DNA from: Salininema proteolyticum
GTDB lineage: Bacteria > Actinomycetota > Actinomycetes > Mycobacteriales > Micromonosporaceae
Direction: 5' to 3'
Length of the DNA: 64,000 nt
Assembly (NCBI RefSeq): GCF_042685645.1
Contig: NZ_JBHUNX010000001.1
Location: 2,666,001 to 2,730,000, forward strand
A program made the translations under genes and the position numbers. The first letter of the stretch is position 1. Every line of letters starts with the position of its first letter. Positions 50,080-59,223 of this stretch are shown here, one piece after another. The notes below the pieces were generated by a model. The model was not told the origin of the DNA, searched no databases, and was given only the letters and a program-made list of their open reading frames with translations.

Positions 50080-51189
50080 ATGCGCCAACCTGATTCGGTT
50101 CCCGTCGGCGGTTCCGCCGCCGCGCCGCCGCCCGTTCGCCAGGGAAGGGCCCGTGTGGCCACGGCGGGCGGTTTCGCCATCGGCACCGGCCTGCTGCTCG
50201 CCGCCGTCTCGATTCCCAGTGCCCTGGAGGACGGCGGGATCGGGGCCTTGCTGGGAGGGGCGCTCGTCGTCCTCGTCGGCCTGGGCTTCGCTCTGGCGGG
50301 GCTGGCCCTGATCCTGCGCGAGCGCTGGGCCTACTGGACATGCCTGGGCATGAGCGCCGCCTTGGCGATAGTGACCCTGGTGGACGGGCTTCGGACTGGA
50401 AGCGGTGCGATCGTCTCCGTCCTGATCTACGCGGTGCCGGTCGCGCTGCTGGTGCGGCCCTCGAGTCACCGCAGGGCGGACCGTCCGTTCCTGGCCTGGA
50501 GGAAGCGGTCCGGGAACGGGTCGTCCGTCCCCGCGCAGCCGCAGTGGACCGAGGGCGACGAGCGGATGCACTATACGGCGGCCCTGGCCACGCACCTGGT
50601 TGAGGAGCGCCTGCACGAGTGGCGTCCGATTCCGACGAGGAAGCGCACCGACCCCGGCGAGATTCCGCTGATGGAGACGCCCGTCAATCCGTGGACCTTC
50701 CGTCCCGTCGGGGACGGCACCTACATGCACCGGTCGTCGATCGCGATCGGCGATACGGGCTTCGTGGCGACCCAGCAGGCTCTGACCGCCCTGGGCAACG
50801 CCGCCGCCAAGTGGGAGGCGAAGGAGAACGCCAAGCCGAGGTGGGTCTACGAGGGCTACGGGGAGGTCCTGATCACCGACCGGCGGATCCACCTCCTCAG
50901 TGCCGACTACAACTACTCGGTCTACTACGGGGCGTTGGACACCGTCGACCTCGTCAATGAGGAGAACATCTACCTGCGCTACAACTCCGACGACGGGAGG
51001 GACGTCCACCTGCAGCTCAACGGGTTCTGGGCGCCGCTGGCGTTCGTGCTGGCGGCGGGCTCCTCGTTCCCCAACCACCCGGGGTGGGCCCGCCACGAAT
51101 GGCTGCCGGAGGGCTTCGAGGACCACTGCGCCCGGTTCGGCAAAGAGGTTCCGGCACTGCGGAGTCCGACGGAGCGGAGGCCGCAGTGA
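50080..51189 (+). CDS. Membrane protein with soluble C-terminal domain, unknown
   Basis: 369 residues. The first ~140 residues hold four hydrophobic spans and the motif RERWAYWTCLGMSAALAIVTLVDGL, shared with the next gene. The remaining ~230 residues are soluble: RWVYEGYGEVLITDRRIHLLSADYNYSVYYGALDTVDL reads like a PH-like/bPH strand set seen in actinobacterial proteins of unknown role. TATAAA near 50037 and AGGAG before the ATG give promoter and ribosome site. The stop overlaps the next start (GTGA). Confidence 0.65.
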   Translation: MRQPDSVPVGGSAAAPPPVRQGRARVATAGGFAIGTGLLLAAVSIPSALEDGGIGALLGGALVVLVGLGFALAGLALILRERWAYWTCLGMSAALAIVTLVDGLRTGSGAIVSVLIYAVPVALLVRPSSHRRADRPFLAWRKRSGNGSSVPAQPQWTEGDERMHYTAALATHLVEERLHEWRPIPTRKRTDPGEIPLMETPVNPWTFRPVGDGTYMHRSSIAIGDTGFVATQQALTALGNAAAKWEAKENAKPRWVYEGYGEVLITDRRIHLLSADYNYSVYYGALDTVDLVNEENIYLRYNSDDGRDVHLQLNGFWAPLAFVLAAGSSFPNHPGWARHEWLPEGFEDHCARFGKEVPALRSPTERRPQ

Positions 51190-51596
51190 GCCCTGTCGCG
51201 AGCACGGAGGAGGCCTCCCGGGAGAAGGGGAGGGCGGCCGTGAAGAAGGCCTCCGGCCTCTATCTGGTGTTCGGCTCCCTCATGTCGGTCGTCCCGCTGT
51301 TCATCTTCCTCGTCGACGGGGTCGAGCACTGGTGGCAGTGGCTGATCCCCGCCGCGGGGGCGGTGCTGCTGACCGTCGGGATCGGACTGCACCGGAGGGA
51401 GCGGTGGGCCTACTGGACCGCTCTGGCGGTGAGCGCGTTGACGGTCGGAACCGTGGTCTGGGCCTTTCTGGCGGAGGGCGGTTCGCTCGTCGGTGGTCTC
51501 CTGACCGTGCTCTTCTACTCCTGCCCCCTCTTCTACCTGGCACGCCCGGACAGCCTGCGCTACGCCGACAGGCCGTTCCGGTCCGGCCGGTCGTGA
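51186..51596 (+). CDS. Small membrane protein, paralog of the preceding gene's N-terminus
   Basis: 136 residues with about four hydrophobic spans. The part RERWAYWTALAVSALTVGTVVWAFLAEGGSLVGGLLTVLFYSCPLFYLARPDSLRYADRPF aligns with the N-terminal membrane part of the preceding protein, pointing to a local duplication. It begins with GTG overlapping the preceding TGA, so it is translationally coupled. Function unknown. Confidence 0.65.
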   Translation: MSPVASTEEASREKGRAAVKKASGLYLVFGSLMSVVPLFIFLVDGVEHWWQWLIPAAGAVLLTVGIGLHRRERWAYWTALAVSALTVGTVVWAFLAEGGSLVGGLLTVLFYSCPLFYLARPDSLRYADRPFRSGRS

Positions 51597-51615
51597 GGGG
51601 CGCCCGGTTGCGGAG

Positions 51616-51633
51616 GGTTCCTATAGTGGAACC
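51616..51633 (+). promoter_or_regulatory. Perfect inverted repeat around the -10 of the lipoprotein gene
   Basis: GGTTCC and GGAACC flank TATAGT exactly (6-6-6). TATAGT is a good -10 element and lies nine bases before the ATG at 51637, so transcription would begin close to the start codon and a protein bound to the palindrome would block it. Confidence 0.45.
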
Positions 51634-51636
51634 GTT

Positions 51637-52356
51637 ATGAATACGACACGCGATCGCCTGTTCAAAGGCGCCTTTATCCCCGCATTCGCACTGGTCGCAG
51701 CATTTTCTCTGACGGCGTGCAATGACAGCGAGCCCGAGTCCGAGAGCAGCTCCCAGGACTCCGGTTCTTCCCCCGAACCCGCCGATCCCCCGACACCCGA
51801 GCAGACGGCCCTCAGCCTCGCGGACGTCGACGTCCTCGCCCTCCCCGACGAGTTCTTCGACGTGGCGACGTGCAGTGCGCTGGACGTATCGGCCGGCAGG
51901 AAATCGGTCGACGCGACGTGGAACGAGTCCCCCAACAGCATGTCCGACGTGAACGAGGAGGGGGCGTCGTTGAAGTGCGAGTGGTACTACGAGTACGACG
52001 GCGAACCCACGCTGTTCGTCACCTCCCTGGGCAAGGGCGGCGGAGAGGAGTTCTTCCAGAACATCCTCAACCCCTACCACGACGGCGACGTCGAGGTCCC
52101 CGGAGACTCGGTGACGTTCGAGGGCGGCGAGCCCGACGAGGTTCACACCTACCGCAACGAGAGGATCGAGACCACCGAGGGCACCTATCCCAAGCTCGGG
52201 ATCAACTTCGTGCACGGCCAGGCGTCCGTCCAGACGTACTGGCTCAACGGATCCCTGCCGGACGACGAGGCGCTCCAGATCATGGCCGACGTCGCCTGGA
52301 ACGCCTGGGCGGAGCTGATCCAATCGGGCGACTGGAAGTCCGCGACGGGCGTTTAA
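51637..52356 (+). CDS. Lipoprotein of unknown function
   Basis: 239 residues. A lipobox LTAC at residues 25-28 follows a basic start and hydrophobic stretch, so the protein is lipid-anchored outside the membrane. A Ser/Glu/Pro-rich linker leads to a domain with two Cys (ATCSALD and LKCEWYY) and a DUF3558-like flavour, though I cannot confirm the family. Transcript probably starts at or near the ATG (TATAGT nine bases upstream). An intrinsic terminator follows. Confidence 0.7.
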   Translation: MNTTRDRLFKGAFIPAFALVAAFSLTACNDSEPESESSSQDSGSSPEPADPPTPEQTALSLADVDVLALPDEFFDVATCSALDVSAGRKSVDATWNESPNSMSDVNEEGASLKCEWYYEYDGEPTLFVTSLGKGGGEEFFQNILNPYHDGDVEVPGDSVTFEGGEPDEVHTYRNERIETTEGTYPKLGINFVHGQASVQTYWLNGSLPDDEALQIMADVAWNAWAELIQSGDWKSATGV

Positions 52357-52372
52357 GAAGGAAGGGCATCGC

Positions 52373-52401
52373 GGGGGCCGGGTCGAACCCGGCCCCCTTT
52401 T
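52373..52401 (+). terminator. Intrinsic terminator after the lipoprotein gene
   Basis: An 11-bp perfect stem GGGGGCCGGGT (52373-52383) with 52387-52397, a CGA loop and four T. One of the clearest terminators in the window. Confidence 0.9.
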
Positions 52402-52420
52402 CACCGTGTGCGCAGCAAGG

Positions 52421-53071
52421 TCAGAGGTCCGCCGGATCCTCGCCGGCCTGAACGCGCGCCACTCTCTCCTGGAACTCCTTGGTGGAGTTCACGTGCGGGA
52501 AGGGCTCGTCGGGGACGGGCACCTGGAGGAAGCCGCACAGAGGCTCCCATCCCTCGCGCGGGTTGAACTCGAGGAGCCGGCCCTCGGGGACGGTGGAGCG
52601 CACCTCTTCGAGGTGGCGCGAGTAGAAGGCCTCGAGGGCGGCCTTGTCGGAACGGTCGGTGCCGCCGGCGGCCTTCTGCCACACCGCCTCGACCATGTCG
52701 TGCCAGCCGGACTCGACCATCTCCTCCGGGGGATCGTCGAAGCCTTTGAGGACGGTGTTCAGCATGCTGGTCGCCCACTGTTCGGGCGAGTCGCGGAAGG
52801 AGAGGACGACCGGGGCGTCAGGGTAGGCCTCGATCAGCTCCTTCCAGAAGGCCGAGGTGGGCCAGTCCACCGCGGCGCGGTAGCCCTTGTACACTTCGTT
52901 CCAGTCGGTCGGCTCGCCCGCCGCGGCGGCGGTGAACCGGGGAACGTCGCGTTCCAGGTTGTGAGCCACCTCGATCATGTGGTGGCAGGGTGCGTCGAGG
53001 AGCTTCTCCAGTGCATTCTTGAGTGTTAGCGTGCCGGTGCGGGGAAGCCCGGCGCCGATGACGTGAAGCAT
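52421..53071 (-). CDS. Sulfotransferase-like P-loop protein
   Basis: 216 residues. It begins MLHVIGAGLPRTGTLTLKNALEKL, the PAPS 5'-phosphosulfate-binding loop of the sulfotransferase family, and has PDAPVVLSFRDSPEQWATSMLN, the 3'-phosphate-binding segment. The C-terminus EFNPREGWEPLCGFLQVPVPDEPFPHVN matches sulfotransferase-like 'NAD dependent epimerase/dehydratase-annotated' family proteins of about 210-220 residues. Acceptor unknown. No Shine-Dalgarno at proper spacing; the start may be leaderless. Confidence 0.82.
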   Translation of the reverse strand: MLHVIGAGLPRTGTLTLKNALEKLLDAPCHHMIEVAHNLERDVPRFTAAAAGEPTDWNEVYKGYRAAVDWPTSAFWKELIEAYPDAPVVLSFRDSPEQWATSMLNTVLKGFDDPPEEMVESGWHDMVEAVWQKAAGGTDRSDKAALEAFYSRHLEEVRSTVPEGRLLEFNPREGWEPLCGFLQVPVPDEPFPHVNSTKEFQERVARVQAGEDPADL

Positions 53072-53274
53072 CCTCCGACGATAGGCCCGGTGACGGCGAA
53101 CCGCAAGGGCCGGAACTATAATCGTCCAGCCGGACCGGTCCCGCCGCGAGCGCGGGCCGGGAGTCCGTGTGCCCGGCAGCGGCCCGGCGGACACCGCACG
53201 ACCACCATTGCGCGCTCCTTATACGATGTACTGAGAGTCGTTCGCAAGTCTCGACCACTTGATGTGAGGTTACC

Positions 53275-54648
53275 TTGTCAGCACCGGCCCCGCCCCAGGC
53301 TCCTGTCGGTCCGTCCCCAGTAGGCGCTCCGCCGGAGCCGGCCGAAGACCCGGTCGAGCCGGCCCGGGACGAAAGCCCGTCCCGCCTCCGCCTGAGCCTG
53401 TCGCGCACCCCCGGCCGGCTCATGTGGGCGATGACGCTCTCCATCCTGCTCATCGTGATCGCGGGAGGCTCCGCGGCCTCCTCCATGATCGCCAAGGACG
53501 ACACCATCAACGGCACCCGTACGGGAGCCGGAAAGCTCGTCGTCACCTCCTCCGACCTCTACCAGGCCCTGGCGACGGCCGACGCGGTCTCCTCCTCGAC
53601 GTTTCTCAGCGACCTCCAGGTCGAGGGCGCGCAGGAGAGCTACGAAGAAGCGGTCCGCGACGCCTCCCAGGCCCTGGCCTCGGCGGCCACCCAGGTCGCC
53701 AACGACTCCGACGCCGCCATCGTGGCCGAGCTGAACGTCGCCCTGCCCACCTACACCGGCCTGGTCGAGACCGCGCGCACCTACGACCGCATGAACCTGC
53801 CGGTCACCTCCGCGCACCTGCGCCTGGCCTCGACCATGATGAGCACGCAGATCCTCCCCAAGGCCGAGGAGCTGCGCGACAGCGCCCAGCGGCAGCTCAA
53901 CGCCGACCAGTCCTCGGCGACGTCCATCCCGTGGGCGGCCTTCGCGGCGGCCATCGTCGCACTGGCCTTCCTCATCACCGCGTCCGTCTGGCTCAGCCGG
54001 CTCACCAACCGCACCTTCAACCTGGGCCTCATGGGCGCCACCCTGGCCATGGCCGCCATGTCCGGATGGCTCATCCTCTCCTCCCTGGCCACCACGGCGC
54101 ACCTCGACCGCGCCGCCGGGACCGGCTCCGAACCGTTCGAGGACGTCTCCAACGCGCAGATCGCCGCCCAGCAGGCCGCCGCCTCGGAGTCGATCCTCTT
54201 CCTCGCCCGCGGAGAGGACGCCACCGCCAAGGAGACCTTCGAGTCCAACATGGAGGCGCTCATCGGCGAGGAGGCCATGCTGGCCGACATCGCCGCCCAG
54301 TACGAGGGAACCGAACTGGGCGACAAGCTCGCGGCGGCCGAACAGGCCGCCGTCCAGTGGCGCGAGCGCCACGGCGAGGTGTTCGCGCTGATGGGCGACG
54401 GCGAGTACGAAAAGGCCCTGGAACTGGCCATGGGCAGCGGTGAAGGGACCGTCGTCGCCTCCTTCAGGGCCGTCGACGACGCCCTCGACGAGGCCTCCGA
54501 GACGTCGCGCGGGCGTTTCGAACGCGGTCTCGACGACGCCCGCCGCGCCCTTTCCGGCACAGCCATCGGCCTGGGAGCCCTCGCCGCGCTCGCGGTGGGC
54601 TCCGCGGCGATCGGCCTCCAGCGACGCATCCGGGAGTACCAAGCATGA
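53275..54648 (+). CDS. glnX: GlnX-like membrane sensor protein
   Basis: 457 residues with four membrane spans at about 50-70, 220-240, 250-270 and 434-452. The two extracytoplasmic regions (70-220 and 270-433) are helical, like tandem sensor domains; the second pair of spans lies in the middle and the C-terminus. It matches the layout of mycobacterial GlnX, which with GlnH relays extracellular aspartate/glutamate levels to PknG. It uses TTG with GTGAGG as ribosome site. The stop overlaps the glnH start (ATGA), the first of several couplings in this operon. Confidence 0.8.
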   Translation: MSAPAPPQAPVGPSPVGAPPEPAEDPVEPARDESPSRLRLSLSRTPGRLMWAMTLSILLIVIAGGSAASSMIAKDDTINGTRTGAGKLVVTSSDLYQALATADAVSSSTFLSDLQVEGAQESYEEAVRDASQALASAATQVANDSDAAIVAELNVALPTYTGLVETARTYDRMNLPVTSAHLRLASTMMSTQILPKAEELRDSAQRQLNADQSSATSIPWAAFAAAIVALAFLITASVWLSRLTNRTFNLGLMGATLAMAAMSGWLILSSLATTAHLDRAAGTGSEPFEDVSNAQIAAQQAAASESILFLARGEDATAKETFESNMEALIGEEAMLADIAAQYEGTELGDKLAAAEQAAVQWRERHGEVFALMGDGEYEKALELAMGSGEGTVVASFRAVDDALDEASETSRGRFERGLDDARRALSGTAIGLGALAALAVGSAAIGLQRRIREYQA

Positions 54649-55604
54649 GAATAAGGACCACCGCCGCGACGGCGGCCGCCTCCGTCGCCCTCTTGACCGG
54701 CTGCTCGGCCGGCCAGGGCATCAACGTCGACGAGGTCCCCGTCCCCCAACCCCTTCCCGAAGGCGCCACCGTCAGCCCCGACCTGGAGCCCGTCGAAGTG
54801 CAGGAGACCTGCGAGGGCGGCTTCGACCGCACCCAGTCCCTCAAGCCCTCGGGCGCCAGCGCGGCCAAGGCCCGCGCCCAGCTGAACGACGAGGACGTCA
54901 TCTCCATCGGGGTCAGCCAGACGACCAACCTGATGGGCTACCGCGACCCCTCCACTGGGCGGCTCGGCGGCTTCGACATCGACATCGCCACCGAACTGGC
55001 CAAGGCCATCGGCGGGGAGGACGTCTCCATCCACTGGGTGCCCATGACCTCCGGAGAACGCGAGGACGCCCTCGACTCCGGGCGCGTGGACTTCGTCGTG
55101 CGCACCATGTCCATGACCTGCGCGCGCTGGGAGAACATCGAGTTCTCGTCGGTATACCTGCAGGCGCACCAGAAGACCATGGTCGACTCGACCTCCGGGA
55201 TCGAGACGCTCGACGACCTCACCGAGGACCACACCGTCTGCTCCTCGGGCGGTTCGACCTCGCTGCCGCAGGTGCTGGAGCAGACCTCCGCCCAGGCGCT
55301 GACGGTCAAGGACTTCAACGACTGCATCTCCCTGCTGCAGCGCGGCACGGTCGACGCGTTCACCACCGACGACACGATCCTGGCCGGGCACGCCTCGCAG
55401 GATCCGAACCTCTTCATCCTCCCCGACGCGATCGCCGAGGAGCCCTACGGTGTGGGAGTCGCGAAAGGCTCGACCGACCTGGTGGAGTTCATCAACGAGA
55501 CTCTCGAGAAGATGCGGGAGGACGGTCGCTGGGAGGCGGCGTACGGCAAGTGGCTCGAAGGCGAACTCGGCAAGACGAGCCCGCCCAAGGCAGAGTACAG
55601 GTAG
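54645..55604 (+). CDS. glnH: GlnH-like amino-acid-binding lipoprotein
   Basis: 319 residues. Lipobox LLTGC (Cys20) anchors it outside. A periplasmic-binding-protein type 3 domain (about 85-310) has ISIGVSQTTNLMGYRDPSTGRLGGFDIDIATELAKAIGGE and DFVVRTMSMTCARWENIEFSSVY. It should bind Asp/Glu/Gln outside the membrane and pass the signal through GlnX to PknG. Its ATG overlaps the glnX stop. Confidence 0.92.
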   Translation: MRIRTTAATAAASVALLTGCSAGQGINVDEVPVPQPLPEGATVSPDLEPVEVQETCEGGFDRTQSLKPSGASAAKARAQLNDEDVISIGVSQTTNLMGYRDPSTGRLGGFDIDIATELAKAIGGEDVSIHWVPMTSGEREDALDSGRVDFVVRTMSMTCARWENIEFSSVYLQAHQKTMVDSTSGIETLDDLTEDHTVCSSGGSTSLPQVLEQTSAQALTVKDFNDCISLLQRGTVDAFTTDDTILAGHASQDPNLFILPDAIAEEPYGVGVAKGSTDLVEFINETLEKMREDGRWEAAYGKWLEGELGKTSPPKAEYR

Positions 55605-55618
55605 CGAGGCGTGAGGCG

Positions 55619-58096
55619 ATGACCCAGGAAGAGAACTACACCCAGCGCTACCGCCCGGGCGAGGGCGCCGACGTGCCGCAGGCGCCGCAGATGCCGGCGA
55701 ACCAGGCGCCCGCCCCGGCCCAGCAGCAGGCTCCGGCAGCGCAACCGCAGCACCACCCCCTGCCGCAGGCCCCGCACGCTCAGCAGAACGGCCCGGCGCC
55801 GCAGGCGAACGCCGCCCCCACGGCTGCTCCCACGCAGGAGGAGCACACCGACACCGTCGCCGTGCGCCGCCGCCTCCAGTCGCAGCAGCCGGTCGGCCGG
55901 CCCGGCGTCCCCGTGCCCTACTCCCCCGTCACACCGCACCCGTCCCCGGCCGTCTCGGTCGGCACCATGTCGGGTCCGATCACCGGGCCGGTCACCGGAG
56001 CCACCTCCGGCCCCGTCACCGCCGGCGGTTCAGGCCCCACGACCAGGTCCTCGAGCCGCACCGGCGGAAAACGCACCGGCATGGCGTCCATGCCCCCGGT
56101 CGAACCCCGCGACCCGGCCGAGGCGGTGCTCGCCGACGCGAAGGTCTCGGAGGGCAAGCGCGTCTGCTCCTCGTGCGGAAAGAAGGCCGGGCGCGCGCAG
56201 GCCGGACGCCCCGGCCGCACCGAGGGCTACTGCCCCCACTGCCGCACCCGCTACTGGTTCACGCCCTCGCTGCGGCCCGGCGACTCCCTCGCCGACCGCT
56301 ATGAGGTGCTCGGCACCATCGCCCACGGCGGCCTCGGCTGGATCTACCTGGCCAAGGACACCAACTTCCAGGACGACCTCCAGGACCGCTGGGTCGTGGT
56401 CAAGGGCCTCATCTCCACCTCCGACGAGGACGCCGTCGAGGCGGCCATCAACGAGCGCCGCTTCCTAGTCGGCATCGACCACCCCGGCGTCGTCAACATC
56501 ATCGACTTCGTCACCGCCTCCGACGAGCGCTCCGGCGAGATGCAGACCTACATCGTCATGGAGTACCTGGCGGGCAAGTCGCTGCGCGACATCCGCGAGG
56601 AGCCCGAGGAGGACGGCACCGTCCTGCCCATGCCTCTGGCGGACACGCTCACCTACACGCTGGAGATCCTTCCCGCGTTCGAGTACCTGCACGACTCGGG
56701 CCTCCTGTTCTGCGACTTCAAGCCGGACAACGTGATCCACGTGCAGACGTGGCTCAAGCTCATCGACCTCGGCGCGGTGCGCCGCATCGACGACATGGAG
56801 TCGGCCGTCTACGGCACGCCCGGATACGCGGTGCCCAACGACGAGATCCTCTCGGCGGGCCCGTCGATCACCTCCGACCTCTACACCATCGGCCGGTCCA
56901 TGGCCGTCATGGCGCTGGACTTCAAGGGCTTCACCAAGAAGTACCGCAACGCCTTCCCGCCGGCCGAGGAGACGGAGCTGTTCCGCCGCTTCCCGTCCTT
57001 CCAGCGCCTGCTCCAGCGCACCTGCAACGACGAGCCGATGGCCCGCTTCCAGGACGCCGCCGAGATGCGCACCCAGGTGCGCGGGGTCCTCGGCGAGGTC
57101 GAGTCGGTGGAGAAGGGCCGGCCCCTCTACGAGGCCTCCACGCTCTTCTCCGGCGAGGCGGCCGTGTTCGGCGTCCCCGACGTGGAGAACGACCTCGCCC
57201 TCCTCTCCGACCCCCAGTCGGTCGTGGAGTCGCTCCCCCGGCCCCTGCCCGACCCCGACGACCCGGCCACGGCGTTCCTGCAGACCGTCACCGCCTCCCA
57301 GCCGGCGGTCGTGCTCGCGGAGCTGGCCAACGCCCCGGCCCAGACCCACGAGGTCCGCCTGCGCCGCGTGGACGCCCTGATCGACCTCGGCGACCTCGCC
57401 TCGGCCGCCCAGGCCCTGGGCGAGCTCGTCCAGTCCGACGGCAACACCTGGCAGGCCAACTGGTACGCGGCCATCCTCCAGCTGGCCGGGCGCGACGTCG
57501 CGGGCGCCTACACCTCCTTCGACAACGTGTTCTCGCACCTGCCCGGAGAGCTGGCGCCGCGCCTGGCTCTCGCCGCCTGCGCCGAGGGCTCCGGCCACAT
57601 CGACACGGCCGCGGCCCACTACGAGCGGATCTGGGCGGTCGACCGCCGTTTCGTCTCGGCCGCGTTCGGCCACGCCCGCCTGCTGGAGAGGGCCGGCCGA
57701 ATCGACGACGCCATCCGCACCCTCCAGCAGATCCCGACGACCTCCTCGCAGTACCACACCGCGCAGGTCGCCGCGATCCAGCTGTCGCTGCGCTCGCCGA
57801 TGCCGCCGGACATGGAGCGCCTCCACCACCTGGGCAACACGCTGACCGGGCTCAGGCTGGAGCCCGGCCGCCACCACCTCGTGGCGACCAGGCTGCTGAA
57901 CTACGCGCTGCACTATCTCAACGCCACCGGGACGACCGGGGCCCCGCCGGTCCTGGGAACCGACGCCACCGAGCGCGACCTGCGCTTCGCCCTCGAATCG
58001 TCCTATCGGAGCCTCGCCCACGCCCAGCAGGACCGCGAGAAGCAGATCCACTACATCGACCTGGCCAACACCAGCCGGCCCCGCACCCTCCTGTAG
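55619..58096 (+). CDS. pknG: Ser/Thr protein kinase PknG
   Basis: 825 residues. A disordered Gln/Pro/Ala-rich N-terminus (1-170) precedes a rubredoxin-like module with Cys183, Cys186, Cys205 and Cys208, then the kinase: Gly-rich loop GTIAHGGLGW (232-241), Lys262 (VVVKGL), catalytic Asp in FCDFKPDN and IDLGAV in place of DFG, as in PknG. A TPR domain fills the C-terminal third. No membrane span. PknG phosphorylates GarA/OdhI-type FHA proteins to set 2-oxoglutarate metabolism. Starts 14 bases after glnH. Confidence 0.96.
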   Translation: MTQEENYTQRYRPGEGADVPQAPQMPANQAPAPAQQQAPAAQPQHHPLPQAPHAQQNGPAPQANAAPTAAPTQEEHTDTVAVRRRLQSQQPVGRPGVPVPYSPVTPHPSPAVSVGTMSGPITGPVTGATSGPVTAGGSGPTTRSSSRTGGKRTGMASMPPVEPRDPAEAVLADAKVSEGKRVCSSCGKKAGRAQAGRPGRTEGYCPHCRTRYWFTPSLRPGDSLADRYEVLGTIAHGGLGWIYLAKDTNFQDDLQDRWVVVKGLISTSDEDAVEAAINERRFLVGIDHPGVVNIIDFVTASDERSGEMQTYIVMEYLAGKSLRDIREEPEEDGTVLPMPLADTLTYTLEILPAFEYLHDSGLLFCDFKPDNVIHVQTWLKLIDLGAVRRIDDMESAVYGTPGYAVPNDEILSAGPSITSDLYTIGRSMAVMALDFKGFTKKYRNAFPPAEETELFRRFPSFQRLLQRTCNDEPMARFQDAAEMRTQVRGVLGEVESVEKGRPLYEASTLFSGEAAVFGVPDVENDLALLSDPQSVVESLPRPLPDPDDPATAFLQTVTASQPAVVLAELANAPAQTHEVRLRRVDALIDLGDLASAAQALGELVQSDGNTWQANWYAAILQLAGRDVAGAYTSFDNVFSHLPGELAPRLALAACAEGSGHIDTAAAHYERIWAVDRRFVSAAFGHARLLERAGRIDDAIRTLQQIPTTSSQYHTAQVAAIQLSLRSPMPPDMERLHHLGNTLTGLRLEPGRHHLVATRLLNYALHYLNATGTTGAPPVLGTDATERDLRFALESSYRSLAHAQQDREKQIHYIDLANTSRPRTLL

Positions 58097-58119
58097 AGCC
58101 ACCACCCGAGGAAGCCACC

Positions 58120-59223
58120 ATGACACAGCCGACCATGGCACCGAAGAAGTGCAGCCTCTGCTCCCTGCCGGCCGAGATCGGGCGGTACTGCGAGGATTGC
58201 GGGGGCGACCTCGTGGAGGAGCCCACGCCGGTCGCCTCCGTGCCGGACGACGGGGACGCCACCGCGGCCCTCCCCGTGACGGTCCTGGCCGAGCAGGAGG
58301 AGCCTGAGACTCCCCCGGCCGGGTGGATCTCGTCGGCGGCCGAGGTCGACAACCCGGACCACCCGGGCGGGTCGAGCGACCACGCCGAGTTCCGGCACGG
58401 CAATATCGGCGCCGGCACTGACGTGGGCAAACGCCACCACTACAACCAGGACTCGATCGCGGCGGGCCATTCGGAGGCCGGACACGCCTTCGCCGTGGTC
58501 TGCGACGGCGTCTCGGGCGCGACGGACTCCGAGCGGGCCTCGCTGGCCGGAACGGAGGCGTCCGCCCAGGCCATGCTGGAGGCGCTCAACGCCGGGGAGC
58601 TGCCCGAGGCCGCCTCCCAGCGGGCGGTCGAGGCCGCCCACGCCGCCGTGGCCGAGGTCGGGCGCCAGTACCCGGACTCGCCGCCGTCCTGCACCTACGT
58701 CTCGGCGATCACCGACGGCGACGAGGTGGTCATCTGCTGGGTGGGCGACTCGCGCGTCTACTGGGCGGGCGCCGACCAGTCCAACGAGCTGACCGTGGAC
58801 GACACCATCGCCGCCCGGCTGGACTACGCCGGGGCCGACCCGAACGACGAGCGCTACAAGAGCCCTTACGCGAAGGCGCTCCTGGCCTGGCTGGGGGCCG
58901 ACGCTCCGAATCTGAACCCCAACCTCATCCGCCTGACCGTCGACGGAGGTCACATCGTGGTTTGCAGCGACGGCCTGTCGCGGTACTTTAGTGGGCCGGG
59001 GGACCTCGCGCCTCTGCCCGAAGGCGATGTGAGCGCAAAGACTGTAGCGTTGATAGGTAAAGCACTCCAGTGCGGAGGGCATGACAATATCAGTGTTGCT
59101 GTCATCGAGCTTTCCCCGCCGCAACCTATCGGCGGGCCCGTCGTTGACATACAAGAAGGTACAACAAAGCTGCGTGTGGACAGCGAAGCTGAAGGAACCA
59201 CACTGCTAAGAGGGGGACGATAG
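58120..59223 (+). CDS. PP2C-family Ser/Thr phosphatase with N-terminal zinc ribbon
   Basis: 367 residues. An N-terminal CxxC zinc ribbon (Cys11, 14, 24 and 27) and an acidic linker precede a PP2C domain (about 95-335): NQDS, VVCDGVSGATDS, VGDSRVYW, VCSDGLSRYF and GGHDNISVAVIEL carry the metal-binding Asp residues. It probably reverses PknG phosphorylation. The C-terminal tail has two close EGTT(K/L)L(R) repeats, plausible phospho-Thr sites. The last base of its stop is the first base of the next start. Confidence 0.93.
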   Translation: MTQPTMAPKKCSLCSLPAEIGRYCEDCGGDLVEEPTPVASVPDDGDATAALPVTVLAEQEEPETPPAGWISSAAEVDNPDHPGGSSDHAEFRHGNIGAGTDVGKRHHYNQDSIAAGHSEAGHAFAVVCDGVSGATDSERASLAGTEASAQAMLEALNAGELPEAASQRAVEAAHAAVAEVGRQYPDSPPSCTYVSAITDGDEVVICWVGDSRVYWAGADQSNELTVDDTIAARLDYAGADPNDERYKSPYAKALLAWLGADAPNLNPNLIRLTVDGGHIVVCSDGLSRYFSGPGDLAPLPEGDVSAKTVALIGKALQCGGHDNISVAVIELSPPQPIGGPVVDIQEGTTKLRVDSEAEGTTLLRGGR

